64,000 nucleotides of DNA from positions 41,912,001 through 41,976,000 of the forward strand of contig OX485806.1 in assembly GCA_950295325.1 (NCBI GenBank), written 5' to 3'. This stretch comes from Polytrichum commune. Taxonomy: Eukaryota; Streptophyta; Polytrichopsida; Polytrichales; Polytrichaceae. Below, one piece after another: positions 43,640-55,176 of the stretch. Below the pieces are notes generated by a model. That model was given only the letters and a program-made list of their open reading frames with translations. It did no database searches and was not told where the DNA came from. Each line of letters begins with the position of its first letter. The first letter of the stretch is position 1. The position numbers were made by a program, and so were the translations under genes.

Positions 43640-46600
43640 TAGCGTCTCTCCCCCACTAAAGGAGATTGATGTCCTCATCAATGCCTACGCTTCATTTTAT
43701 TGGAATGTCTAGCCTTAGTTTCTTCAAAGTGCTTTACCAATTCCTTGGCGTTCATCATGTCTCTTGCCGCTACCCAAGCGGTTTCTTTCTACCATTTCAC
43801 CAAGTACTTCTTTGTACATTTTCTTTCCTTTTCATTTGGGCTTCCTACACTTGAGGATGCCCTCTTACCTCATGTTCCAAATGACCTCCACAAGGTCGGG
43901 ACGTGGCCTAATCACTTGCTTGTGATCGGGCCACAAGGTGTCGTCCTAAAATGACTTTCGTAATGAGACATGAAATGTCGGATGCACTTTGATGTCCGGC
44001 GGTAATTCCAACTTATACATGTCCTTGAACACTTGTTCCACAATGGAAAACGAAGCTCCAATTTTGGACATGAACTTTTGGAGCGAGGCCTTCCGGCTAA
44101 GTGAAGTTGTTCACATTCAACAACACCTTTTGGCCCACCTCATACTCCACTTCGCGTCTTCCGGCATTTACTAGCACTCCGTAGCACCTTCGGGCTTTCT
44201 CCACCAACAACGTGGTCATCTCCAAGACTTGTTTACCATCCTTGGCCAAGTCCTCACCATCTTGGTTGAACTCTAGTGTTGAATGTGCCCCCTCGAGAGC
44301 TAGGTTAATAGGTTGGAGCACATCCACTCCATAAGCCACCACGAAAGACCACCCCTTGGTGGCCAAGTGCGTGGCTACATTGCAATTACACTCCGCTCGA
44401 CCCACATAGTCCGCCCAATCTCCTTGGTCCGCCCCCACCAAGTTCCTTAAGTATTGCTTCAAGACTCCATTCACACACTCCGCTTTCCATTCATTTGGGA
44501 ATGTAAGGCCATGCTAAGCCTTAATTTCAATACAACCTCTTTAGATAAATGCATTGTAAATGCAATTGTAAACTTTGGATCTTGATCCCACACAATCACT
44601 CTTGGCAACCCGTGGTGCTTCAACCATCCTTTGACAAAAGGCTATGCGGTCTCTAACGCGGTCGCGATTCCCACATTCGGCACCATGTGTGCCAACTTGG
44701 CCAACCGCTCTACCATCAACAAGATGGCATCATACACATGTGACTCCGGCAAACTTGTGATCAAGTCCATGCACATACTATGCCATGGCCCCGACAGGAT
44801 AGGCAACGGTTGCAAGAAACCGCCTTGTTTTTGGTAAGAGGCTCGGTTCACTTGGCACTTCATCCAAGCCTTCACAAAGTGGGTTATATCCTACTTTATG
44901 CACCGCCAATGGAACCTCCTTGATGCCATTCTATGGCGGTTTTTTTTCTTTCTCTTCTATGGCTGGCAATAGGACTATCATATTCCTCCTTCAAAACCGA
45001 TAGTCTCAACTTGCCTTGTGGCACATACACCCAACTTTGTTTGCACTTGAACAATCCGTCCACCAACTTAACATCTTTTAAGCACCTTGCTCTTGCGAAG
45101 CTCACCTAAAAGTTTTTGTGCTTTGGGGTAGTTAATTTATCCCTCCCGTATCTTGCATCACAAGTTTCTTTTGCCGGCACACATTAGCCACAAGGTTTGG
45201 ATGGTTCTCATTGCTTGGAACTCTTCCGGTCTACTTCGCGCATCCGGCACCACATTTCTACGGTCCGGTTTGTGGATCAAATCCACCTTCATAAGCGCCA
45301 AACTATCATGCCACCGCAATGACTTGGCGCTCACTTGCGCTTGTATGTCAAAATTCTTTTAGGACACAATGTCCATGTAGACCTTTACTTTGTGCGACCC
45401 TAAATAATGTCGCCACATCTTCAAGCAATGCACTACGGCAAAGAAGTTCTTTGTCATGAGTTGGTTGTCTTTTTTGACAACCATCGAGCCTCAAGCCCCC
45501 ATATGCAATGGCCATCCATCTTACATTAACAATCCACCATTGGCAAAGTTACTTGGCCCCGTATGCACCTCAAAAGGTTTGTCAAACTCCACGAACTTGA
45601 GCATGGGCGGCGAAGAGAACTTGCTCTTAAGCTCCCTAAAGACTTGGTGACAAAGCTAGTCCCACTCTTGGGATAGCCATTTCTTTCACAAGTCGGACAA
45701 GGTCGGACAACCATCGAGCTTCATGCTCCCATATTAAATGGCCATTTTTTTTTACATCAACATCCACTAATAGTAAAGTCACTCGCCCCCATATGTACCT
45801 CAAAAGGTTTGTCAAGCTCCGGGAACTTGACCACGGGCGGCGAAGAGAACGTCGTCATAAGCTCCTTCAAAGACTTGGTGAAAAGGTTCATCCCACTCTT
45901 GGGTTAGCCATTTCTTTCACAAGTCGCACAAGGTTCGACAACCATTAAGCTTAATACTCCCATATGCAATGGGCATCCATCTTGGATCAACATCCACCAA
46001 TGGTAAAATCACTCGCTCCCGTATGCACCTCAAAAGATTTGTCAAGCTCCGCGAACTTGATCACGGGCGGCGAAGAGAACTTCGTCTTAAGCTCCCCAAA
46101 AGAATTGGTGAAAAGGCTCATCCCACTATTGGGATAGCCATTTTTTTTTCAACAAATTGACTAAGGTCCTAGCAACCTTAGAAAAACCTTGAATGAAATG
46201 GTGGTAGCAGTTGGCTAGGCTAACAAATGACCTAACTTAGCCGTTTTTTTTTTTTAGTCAAAGACCAATTCTCCTCTTGGATTGCATTGACATTTTTCAT
46301 GTTCTTCCACCAACTTCCTTTGTCACCACATACCTCAAAAACTCAATATCTTGTTGAGCAAAGTTGTTTTTCACTCCTTGGCGGTAACTTTTTGGGCAAC
46401 ACATTGGTGAATACATCCTTGTATCTCACCAACATCCCACCAATGTGATTTGGAGGAGGCCTATCTTTCTTAGCCTCTCCATACATTCCTTGGAGTTGCT
46501 CCAATGGAACCACGACCATTATGTTTTCTATTTTTCAGTTGGTCCATTAAGACCAAATTCAACTTGGGTCCTCCTACCATAGGAGTCTTTGTCAATTTGA

Positions 46601-46860
46601 ACTTCAGTTCTTTGCCATTATGACACATCATAATGCACCACAAGCTCACCGGCTTGCACCTCATATCTATCATGTGAGTTTCAAAGTAGGCGGCCTTCAC
46701 AATGACATGCATTTCATCTATTTCACATGGTGTGAAATTTTGACAAAAATCCAATGTCCCACATTGAAAGGTTACATGCATCGCGGCCTCCTTTGTCTCA
46801 TGCGGTTCGCCCTTTCCAAACCGCACCTTGGTGGGCTTGTTTTCTCTATCAATCGGCAAG
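43640..46860 (-). pseudogene. Decayed gypsy pol region (integrase, RT region, protease)
   Basis: Minus-strand fragments: 46859-46470 around the protease (segment with MRCKPVSLWCIM), 45105-44896 and 44875-44642 with the integrase zinc and core start (VNRASYQKQGGFLQPLPI, MDLITSLPE), and 44474-44097 with integrase C-terminal sequence (LATKGWSFVVAYG..., EYEVGQKVLLNV). Between 45150 and 46400 the reverse transcriptase/RNase H region is unreadable in any single frame. It contains about 260-bp repeats of ccatatgcaatgg..ggcgaagagaac (45490, 45740, 45970). No intact polyprotein survives, so any recent movement must have used enzymes from another copy. Confidence 0.7.
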
Positions 46861-47009
46861 CCCCAACTCCCTTGTGAATTTTGGGCTCAAGAAGGAGTGG
46901 TAGCCTCTTTGTCAACACATGAGACATTTCTCCCATTCATTGAGCCTCAAGGTACAAAAGATTTGGCCTTGGCTTAAGGCTACTAGCCTTGGCCACAATG
47001 CCATCGTCT

Positions 47010-47330
47010 TACATTCGGTCCTCGGCAACTTGGCTTGGCTTGGTCCGCAAAGCCAACTTTAAACATTTCGTCCGCGGAACAAATTGGTTTGGTGCCACAA
47101 AACCAATTTCTAATAGTTTGTCCGCAAAACAAACATGTTTTGCCTTGGTAGCACAAAGCCACATTCCCACACTCCGTCCGCGGCACGAACATGAATTGCC
47201 TTGGTAGGACAAACCCACCTCCCAACATTCCGTCCGCGGCACAAGTATGATTTGCTTTGGAAGCATAAAGCCACCTTTCAACATTCCGTCCGCGGCACCA
47301 ACATGTTTTGCGTAAGTAAAATGGACCAAA
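47010..47330 (-). repeat. ~62-bp tandem repeats in the gag-proximal region
   Basis: About five units share the phrase cattccgtccgcggcac(a/g)a and ttgg(t)a(g)cataaagccac. Both frames stay open across it, giving Cys/Gly-rich repetitive peptides on the minus strand. They could be relics of a gag zinc-knuckle region, but the CCHC spacing is not seen. Confidence 0.6.
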
Positions 47331-47906
47331 CAATTTGCACTCATTTCTTTGGGACCTAATTTGGCTAAAGCCACTTGTAGTGATGCGCCGCCAAACTTCT
47401 CTTTGGGACCATCGGCTTCAATGCTCTTGCAAATTTGATGGTCCCCACCATGTCCTCAAGAAGCCTTGGGGACTTAAACAAGGCATCCACCACCCGCTTT
47501 TAAAACCCCACCTAAAAGGATGCATTTCTTAGAAAGCTCGTCCGTTTTAGGTGTATCCTTCATTTGTGCGTTTGAATAGCGCACATAGGCCTTAAGAAGC
47601 CCCGGGTGCCTCATTTGCACCAATTCCAACATCACCACCTTTTAAGCATTTCAAATTGGAATTTCAATCCAAAATTAATACCCTCCAAGGTTTTAGGTGC
47701 ATTCGGTATTCTAGGCCCCAAATACTTTTGGAGGTTTGTGGGAGCCCTTTTCAAAGCACTCCTTCATTTTCCTTACCGAATCCACCTTAGTGCCCACCAT
47801 TGTCATTAGAACCAATGGTATGGTCAAACTCCACTTGCACATGATCCTTGTTCCAATTTAAGCCTCACAACCTTTTGGAAACCACGGGCTCACCATCATA
47901 ACCCGC

Positions 47907-48878
47907 TGTCGCGCACCTCTCCATGAGGAGTGCCCGAAACACCATGGGCACAAGGGGGACCCCGGAGTGACACCCGGGACTTGTGGCGCCGTTGGTGAGA
48001 GGGCCCAAGTGATCCTAGTGTGGGTGAGGGCCCCGGGCGTTGGGAACGCCTCCCACCCACGAAGACTAGGAGGCACAAGGGTAAGGCCATGAGTTATGCG
48101 TAGCTCATGGCGTGGTGATTCTAGAAAGCTCAAGAACACCTCAATCGGAGGTGTGAGCTAGGAGTTATGGCCATTTGAGTGGGGCGCTGTCCCGGGACAG
48201 CGCCCTGTTACAGCAGTGCCTGGGAGCGATTCCCAGGACTGCCAAGGTCCAAACAGGCATAACTTCCTCAATACTTGCCCGAATGGGGCAAGTGAGGAGT
48301 CCATCGGCATCTACGTGAAGCGTAGATGAAGATGGAGTAGTTGGTTGTTATGATCAGACATCATACAAGGAAGTTATGATGGTCTGAAGCTGCTGGGCGG
48401 TTCTAGGCCCAGCAGCTAAAGGAAAATGTCCACTTGGCCCCAACTCTTGGTAGAGAGACAAGAGGTTGGTTGACGGTGGGGTAGGGGCCCCGCGTGAAGT
48501 CCTAGAGGCTTATATGGGTGAGGTGGTGTGGCCTCACCCACCCGAGGCCAAACGGCAAGGCCTCCATGGGCATTGGCCCAATGTGAGGCCATAGTTGCCT
48601 AGTATGGTTCGGGTTGTTGTAGTGTTGCTCCGGCAACGCGATGATCAACATGGGATTGGACTTCCATGGATGGAAGTCCACATCTAGGAATGGGTTACCG
48701 ATTAAGGGGTGAGTCCCTAAAGCAAAGTAGGAGGGTTGGTTCCCTCCTATGAACTATAAGGTCCGGGGTAGGAGGAGCTAACCATTAGCATGGCGGAATG
48801 CGAATGGTTAGCGCTCGTAACCTTTGCTAGAATTGAAAATTGACAAGATTGCTAAGGGGGTTAGCAAGGGTTGCGACA
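47907..48878 (+). mobile_element. Solo LTR C nested in the gypsy element
   Basis: It begins TGTCGCGCACC and ends GTTGCGACA. The perfect target duplication CCCGC lies at 47902-47906 and 48879-48883. It is of the same family as its host element but in opposite orientation, so the pair 47907-48878 and 48950-49924 forms a near-1-kb inverted repeat separated by only about 70 bp. Confidence 0.92.
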
Positions 48879-48935
48879 CCCGCATTTTTGATAGCCATGT
48901 CTACCTCAAAGTGCTAGCTCAAATATTGGAACCCT

Positions 48936-48947
48936 GCTCTGATACCA
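48936..48947 (-). promoter_or_regulatory. Primer-binding site (initiator tRNA-Met type)
   Basis: The minus strand reads TGGTATCAGAGC two bases after the 5' LTR end. This 12-mer is the standard plant LTR-retrotransposon primer site complementary to the 3' end of initiator methionine tRNA. It fixes the element's strand. Confidence 0.9.
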
Positions 48948-48949
48948 AG

Positions 48950-49924
48950 TGTCGCAACCTTTGCTAGCCCCCCCTTGACCATCTTGCCAATTTTCAATTC
49001 TAGCAAAGGCTACGAGTGGCTAACCCTTCGCATACCGCCATGCTAATGGTTAGCTCCTCTAACCCCGGACCAATAGTTCATAGGAGGGAACCAACCCTCC
49101 TACTTTGCTTTCGGGACTCACCCCTTAATCGGTAACCCATTTTCCCAATGTGGACTTCCATCCATGGAAGTCCAATCCTATGTTGATCATCGCGTTGCCG
49201 GAGCAACACTACAACAACCCGAAGCATACTAGGCAACTATGGCCTCACAATAGGCCAAAGCCCATGGAGGCCTTGCCGTTCGGCCTCGGGTGGGTGAGGC
49301 CACACCACCTCACCCATATAAGCCTCTAGGACTTTACGCGGGGCCCCTACCCCACCGTCAACCAACCTCTTGTCTCTCCACCAAGAGTTGGGGCCAAGTG
49401 GACACTTTCCTTTAGCCGCTGGGCCTAGAAGCCCCCAGCAGCTTCAGACCATCATAACTTCCTTGTATGATGTCTGATACAAACAAGCGACCACTCCATC
49501 TTTATCTACGCTTCACGTAGATGCCGATGGACTCCTCACTTGCCCCATTGGGGCAAGTGGTGAGGAAGTTATTCCTGTTTGGACCTTGGCAGTCCCGGGA
49601 ATCACTCCCAGGCACTGCTGTACCAGGGCGCTGTCCCGGGACAGCGCCCCACTCAAATGGCCATAACTCCTAGCTCACACCTCCGATTGAGGTGTTCTTG
49701 AGCATTCTAGAATCACCACGCCATGAGCTATGCATAGCTCATGGCCTTACCCTTGTGCCTCCTAGTCTCCGTGGGTGGGAGGCGTTCCCAACGCCCGGGG
49801 CCCTCACCCACACTAGGATCACTTGGGCCCTCTCACCAACGGCGCCACAAGTCCCGGGTGTCACTCCGGGATCCCCCTTGTGCCCATGGTGTTTCGGGCA
49901 CTCCTCATGGAGAGGTGCGCGACA
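48950..49924 (-). repeat. 5' LTR of the gypsy element
   Basis: 975 bp, plus strand TGTCGCAACCT...GCGCGACA, followed by the target duplication CCATT. It should carry the element's promoter; a TATA-like cccatataag lies near 49314-49323. Confidence 0.92.
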
Positions 49925-52900
49925 CCATTATCCTCAACACGAAAGACAAAATCGGCTTGGTTATGCAAGTGATGCACAACATAAACAAGTAAGTGTGATT
50001 TTCAGCGTTTTTATTGTCTTTGAACATGTACCTGTATTCGATACATTTTCATATATGTATTGTTGTGTTTCAGGCACACCGAGGACTTCCATGTCAAAAC
50101 GAACACAGTCCACATGTTATTCAGAGTTAGAAAATATGGACAAATGGATCTTGAGAAACTGAAGGACATATTGTCAGCAACTGACTTTATGCGTTGTAAG
50201 CGTGGTCAAAAGAAAACATGGTACACCTTACCATTGAATGTTTTCACCTCCTTCATCTTTCAGGTTTGTGCACTTGTTCCTTTTCATTTCAAGTCATTTC
50301 AAGTCATTACTAAGCTTCAGTCATTTTGATTGAATGTATAGTTCGTTGACGTTACTGAATTCTTTTGTTTAAGGATTTTTTTGTAACATGCCTGTGTATT
50401 GTTTGCAGCATGAACTAACTTGTTGATAATTGGCAGCATGAAATAAGCATGGCTGTTGACGAAGGTGTCCGCTAGCTTATTGAGCAGTCTGATGGGGTTG
50501 TATCTCCTCCTCAAAAAGCGGCCGCGATGAAATCCGCAGTGGAGAAACAATGTATTGCATTGCGCCAGAAGATGGGAAAACTGGTCGCGGTTGCAAATCC
50601 AGACCTCACTGATGGTTGGTTTGATGAGGTTATTTGCATTCCTTGAATCCAGTGATTTATCATGTTAGTCATTCTAAATTTGATTTCAAAATATCTACTT
50701 TGTCTATTTTTAATGAGGACGTTGGCAATTGTCTAGATTGAGCGGCATTATACCAATAATTCAATATCTCCAGAGCTCAACTTAGAAAAACTTCAGCTAA
50801 TTGCTACGTCAAGAGCATCCCCGATTTCCAAAATCAAGTGGCTTCAATACATAAACGCCTCTGCCGCAACTCGAGAGGCAAGAAGAGTTCCTGCGAAGCG
50901 CGTTACCGAAGAAAAACTTTCAATTTTCCTAGCAAAGGCATGTTGGTGGGCTGGGGTATGAATATCTTGACACTTCAGTGTTTTCCAACAAAGTTTACAA
51001 TGTTCTTGCTGCATTCTAACTCATGTGTTAATTTTGAAATACTACATAAATTTGTTATATGGATCATATCAGTAGAAGTTTGAGAATTTGGAAAATTAAG
51101 CAAACACCTTTGCCCAAAGCTTGACCTCCAATGGTTGCTTTGGATTATGATAGGCCTAGTTGGTGCCCTTTTGAACCTAAACACTAATTGCAACCTCAAC
51201 ACATAACCCTTGAGAAGGTATCGTGATATTCTGGAACTAACCGGACTCAGCTGAGTGCTCCTTAACATTCCGCCGCCGCAGTGTGTGTATCGGGGCTGAT
51301 ACGTGCAAATCCTTTTTTTTTTTTTCCAAGTTGAATAATATGTCTTTGCTTTGCTTGTATCGGGGCCGATACATCCTCTATTGCATAATCAATTTGACCT
51401 CGTCCTTGACCATTAATTCGTTTCCTTGTTTTTCATTACTAATTTTTCATTTCATTTGGTAATTTTAATCCAACTCATTTATCAACTCGTTGATATTGTG
51501 TAATTTGTTTTCATTCAGATTTCCAATCATGCGACAAACATGTTTGAAGACATAGTTCAACAGGATCGCATCCCCATCGACATGTCTGTGTTTTCGGAGC
51601 CTCTAACTTTGGTTGCATATATTGAGGAATGCAGGATCATGCTTTGGGACCATGCATTTGTCTCGGTGTTTCGCAGTCACGACTGCTTTAAGAAAATTGA
51701 TGATTTCCAGGGATACAAGGGAACGAACCTTGTTGTGAGAAGAGTCCTATTCAGGTGTTTGCTCTGTTTTCCTTTCATCCTTTGATTTGATACTTCTATT
51801 TCCCTCTTTATCAATTCCAACTTTTTCATATTCTTATGGCCATCATTATTTTCCAGGTTCTTCAAGTATGAGCTCCTCCCAAAGAAAGCGATTCTGAAAG
51901 AGGACTTGCCGGTTTTCTTGAGTACTTGGTTGGACCGGTCCAACGCTTCATGCATGTTCACAGCTGCCCAGAAGAGGACATGGACGACTTCGCACCTTAC
52001 TTCTGGCGCGTGGTATCTCGATTGTGCTACACATTACACCCCACCTTTTGAGATGGAATTGAGGAAATCACGCGAGGCTATTGGAGAGTCTGGAGAGGAG
52101 ATGGAGGACTTGAAGGGCATCCATGATGACAACGACAGGGCTAAGGCACTCAAGAGGTGGATTGAAGAGGACCGCAAAAAAACCCTCAAGGTCAAGGAGG
52201 CAGAAGAAAAGGCTCACCTGAAGGAGTTGGAGAGGCAGCAGAAAGCAACTGCAAAATCGACGAAGAAAGGCAAGAAGAAGGTGACTACTCCTGGAGAGGT
52301 AGAAATGATAAGTCATGTGCAGCCTAGTCCAACCGTGGACTCTGGTTCCCAGATTCGCTCAGTTTCAGCTAGGGGTACTAAGAGGGACACCTCATATGAG
52401 CTTCTTTCCCAGTTGCCGATTGTTGATCTCACAGAGGACACCAATTGCATGAATGATGAGTTCATTCTAAACTCTTCATTGTTTGAGGTCCTTGGCGGTG
52501 AATCGGGCAGTTTGTCACCCCTCTACGATGACCTCAAAGCTTTTATGTCTAAGGTATTTTTGTTTTTATTTGCCCATCTGATGTGGTTCTCTTTTGCAAC
52601 TGCTAGTATTACTTGTCCAATTCTGTTTGCTTTTGAAATTGTTACGTTTCTTACATGCATTGAATTGCTCATTGAGCAACATTCATCTGATAAAAGGCGT
52701 GCGCACAAAGGATCTTCTGGAAACCACCCTTGTGTGGATTTGATCCTTGTGGACCAACCAGAAGGTCTCCCAATTCCAGGTATTTCGAACCCTATTTCAT
52801 CTGTGCCCTTATGGAACCAGGATTCTAAGGAATGGCTGGAGCCCATTTTTTATTTTGCCGACCAACACCTCCAGGATGATGGTGCATTCATCATCCTTCA

Positions 52901-54199
52901 TCCGTTTCGATTGAGCACAAAGTCAAACATACTCGGATACTGCAAGTCATACGGTTTTGAAATCCGCAAGGAGTGGTGAGGGATGAACCGTCTGCATTTG
53001 ACATCAGCAGTATATCCGACATCCACTGTAAGTGATTTGATCTTGAAATGCATATGTTTTTGTTTGTCATATATTTGTTATTATTTTTGATTGTAATCTT
53101 TGCCCTTTGTTCTTGTCCAGCATGCCCAGTTTGGATCTTCACACATTATTTGATTCTCCATGGACATTGTCAATCTTGTCTAATCTTCTTGTTCGAATGC
53201 CAGACCATGAGATTTGGCATCTGTTTGGCGGTGAGGAGTCTTCCAGGGGTTCCCAAGTCTACATTTTCTTTTCAGCCAATCCCTGCTCTTGACCACCACG
53301 GAGTAGACTTTGCCAGAGATGACATCCTCATGAACCTGGTCACGAAAGATGATCAGCTCATGAATGGCAATTTACCTTGGCGAGGCCCTCGGGAGAAGTC
53401 CGTCTTGCTCAGGCAGATGCTTATAGAAGCATCTACCTTTCCTGGGGATCTCGTGGTTGACTGCACTGCAGCCACTGGTTCGTTTTTTCAACCTAAACCC
53501 TACTCAGTCTCAGTTTATTTGTACATTCACTTATCACCTAAATCATGTTCACTTCTCTAGGGTCGTCCATACACGCTTGTCGCAATATCAACCGACATAT
53601 TGCTGCGTTGGAGCCGGATGAGGAAATCTTCAAGGCCTTACTGGCACCCCTCATCCGGGCTTCACCTACTCTTTCGCCTCCTCACCTGGATCCACTCACC
53701 ATCGTGGATGACATTGATGGCGAGGAAATTGAAGTTGAGCGGATCGTGAAGAAATCCCGATTCAGTAAGTAAGTCTAAACGGTCAAGTATGCATTTCTAT
53801 TGAGATCATGTTGATTTATGTTACTTCTTTTTGTTGTCACTTCTTATTGAAGCCTTTCATTTTGCAGGTGCGAGATCTTGATTTCTCCACATCATCGACC
53901 TTTTTTTTGTAGGCCGACATTTTTCCCAAGCCCTCCTAAACCCTTTGAGTTGCCTACATATGCCGAAGAAATTGCTTTTTGATTTGCAAGTGAGGACATA
54001 CGGAATCCCACTTCGCGCTCCCGTTCTCTGTCTCGTAGAGGCTTGAGTTTTCTAGATCTAGAAGTTGTTCAGTGTGATGAGGAGGAGTGAACGCATTCGT
54101 ACACTTTTTCAATGATTGATTGCGATTTTAGGCGAATGTTGTGTTGAATAAATGACCCTAAACCATTAGTGTCACCTCATGTAACTTGGCATTCAAGTG

Positions 54200-55171
54200 T
54201 GTCGCGCACCTCTCCATGAGGAGTGCCCGAAACACCATGGGCACAAGGGGGACCCCGGAGTGACACCCGGGACTTGTGACGCCGTTGGTGAGAGGGCCCA
54301 AGTGATCCTAGTGTGGGTGAGGGCCCCGGGCGTTGGGAACGCCTCCCACCCACAAAGACTAGGAGGCACAAGGGTAAGGCCATGAGCTATGCGTAGCTCA
54401 TGGCGTGGTGATTCTAGAATGCTCAAGAACACCTCAATCGGAGGTGTGAGCTAGGAGTTATGGCCATTTGAGTGGGGCGCTGTCCCGGGACAGCGCCCTG
54501 GTGCAGCAGTGCCTGGGAGTGACTCCCGGGACTGCTAAGGTTCAAAGAGGCATAACGTCCTCATAACTTGCCCAAATGGGGCAAGTGAGGAGTCCATCGG
54601 CATCTACGTGAAACGTAGATGAAGATGTAGTGGTTGATTGCTAGCAATGGACATCATACAAGGAAGTTATGATGGTCTGAAGCTGCTAGAGGCTTCTTAG
54701 CCCAGCGGCTAAGGGAGAATGTCCACTTGGCCCCAACTCTTGGTAGAGAGAGAAGAGGTTGGTTGACGGTGGGGTAGGGGCCCCGTGTAAAGTCCTAGAG
54801 GCTTATATGGGTGAGGTGGTGTGGCCTCACCCACCCGAGGCCGAACGGCAAGGCGTACGTGGGCATTGGCCCATTGTGAAGCCATAGTTGCCTAGTATGG
54901 TTCGGGTTGTTGTAGTGTTGCTCCGGCAACGCGATGATCAACATGGGATTGGACTTCCATGGATGGAAGTCCACATCTAGGAATGGGTTACCGATTAAGG
55001 GGTGAGTCCCGAAATCAAAGTAGGAGGGTTGGTTCCCTTCTATGAACTATATGGTCCGGGGTAAGAGAAGCTAACCATTAGCATGGGGGTATGCGAAGGG
55101 TTAGCGCTCGTAACCTTTGCTAGAAAGCAAAATTGGCAAGATTTTAAAGGGGACTAGCAAGGGTTGCGACA
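54200..55171 (+). mobile_element. Solo LTR E
   Basis: TGTCGCGCACC...GTTGCGACA, 972 bp. The perfect target duplication AAGTG lies at 54195-54199 and 55172-55176. It is inserted about 110 bp downstream of the stop of ParB-methyltransferase locus 3, in its 3' flank. It is slightly more diverged from the other copies (for example ggcgtacgtggg in place of ggcctccatggg). Confidence 0.92.
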
Positions 55172-55176
55172 AAGTG

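Larger units (their letters stand above)
41889..49924 (-). mobile_element. LTR retrotransposon (Ty3/gypsy type), 8.0 kb, with target duplication
   Basis: The LTRs are 41889-42862 (3' in element sense) and 48950-49924 (5'). They have TG...CA ends, and about half a dozen differences could be counted by eye over 975 bp. The 5-bp target duplication CCATT is perfect (41884-41888 and 49925-49929). On the minus strand the 5' LTR is followed two bases later by TGGTATCAGAGC (48947-48936), the primer-binding site complementary to plant initiator methionine tRNA. A purine-rich tract (GGTGGGGATGAG) precedes the 3' LTR. The internal region is gypsy-like but heavily decayed and is itself interrupted by an inverted solo LTR at 47907-48878. 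Minus-strand order is gag region, protease region, reverse transcriptase region, integrase, as expected for gypsy. Confidence 0.92.
41557..54090 (+). pseudogene. ParB-like + methyltransferase-like protein (locus 3), split by retrotransposon
   Basis: The ParB-like exon (about 41575-41888) encodes GYRDGAAVFYVTLTNEHG and MFFVCDGNHRRQAWL. It continues after the 8-kb retrotransposon at 49930-49988 in the same frame. Later exons: 50074-50263, 50437-50628, 50737-50956, 51519-51754, 51857-52553 (GAWYLDC, then Lys/Glu-rich), about 52697-53027 (motif IV-like LILVDQPEGLPIPG, then DDGAFIILHP), 53121-53477 (WRGPREKS, GDLVVDCTAATG), 53561-53764 (SSIHACRNINRHIAALEPD) and about 53913-54090. The motif order IV, then xGPxEK, then motif I is that of beta-class DNA methyltransferases. 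The usual DPPY is DQPEG, losing the aromatic residue. Besides the insertion there are in-frame stops at 50473-50475 and 52977-52979 and one in the last exon. Otherwise exons and splice sites are well kept, suggesting recent loss. Confidence 0.75.
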
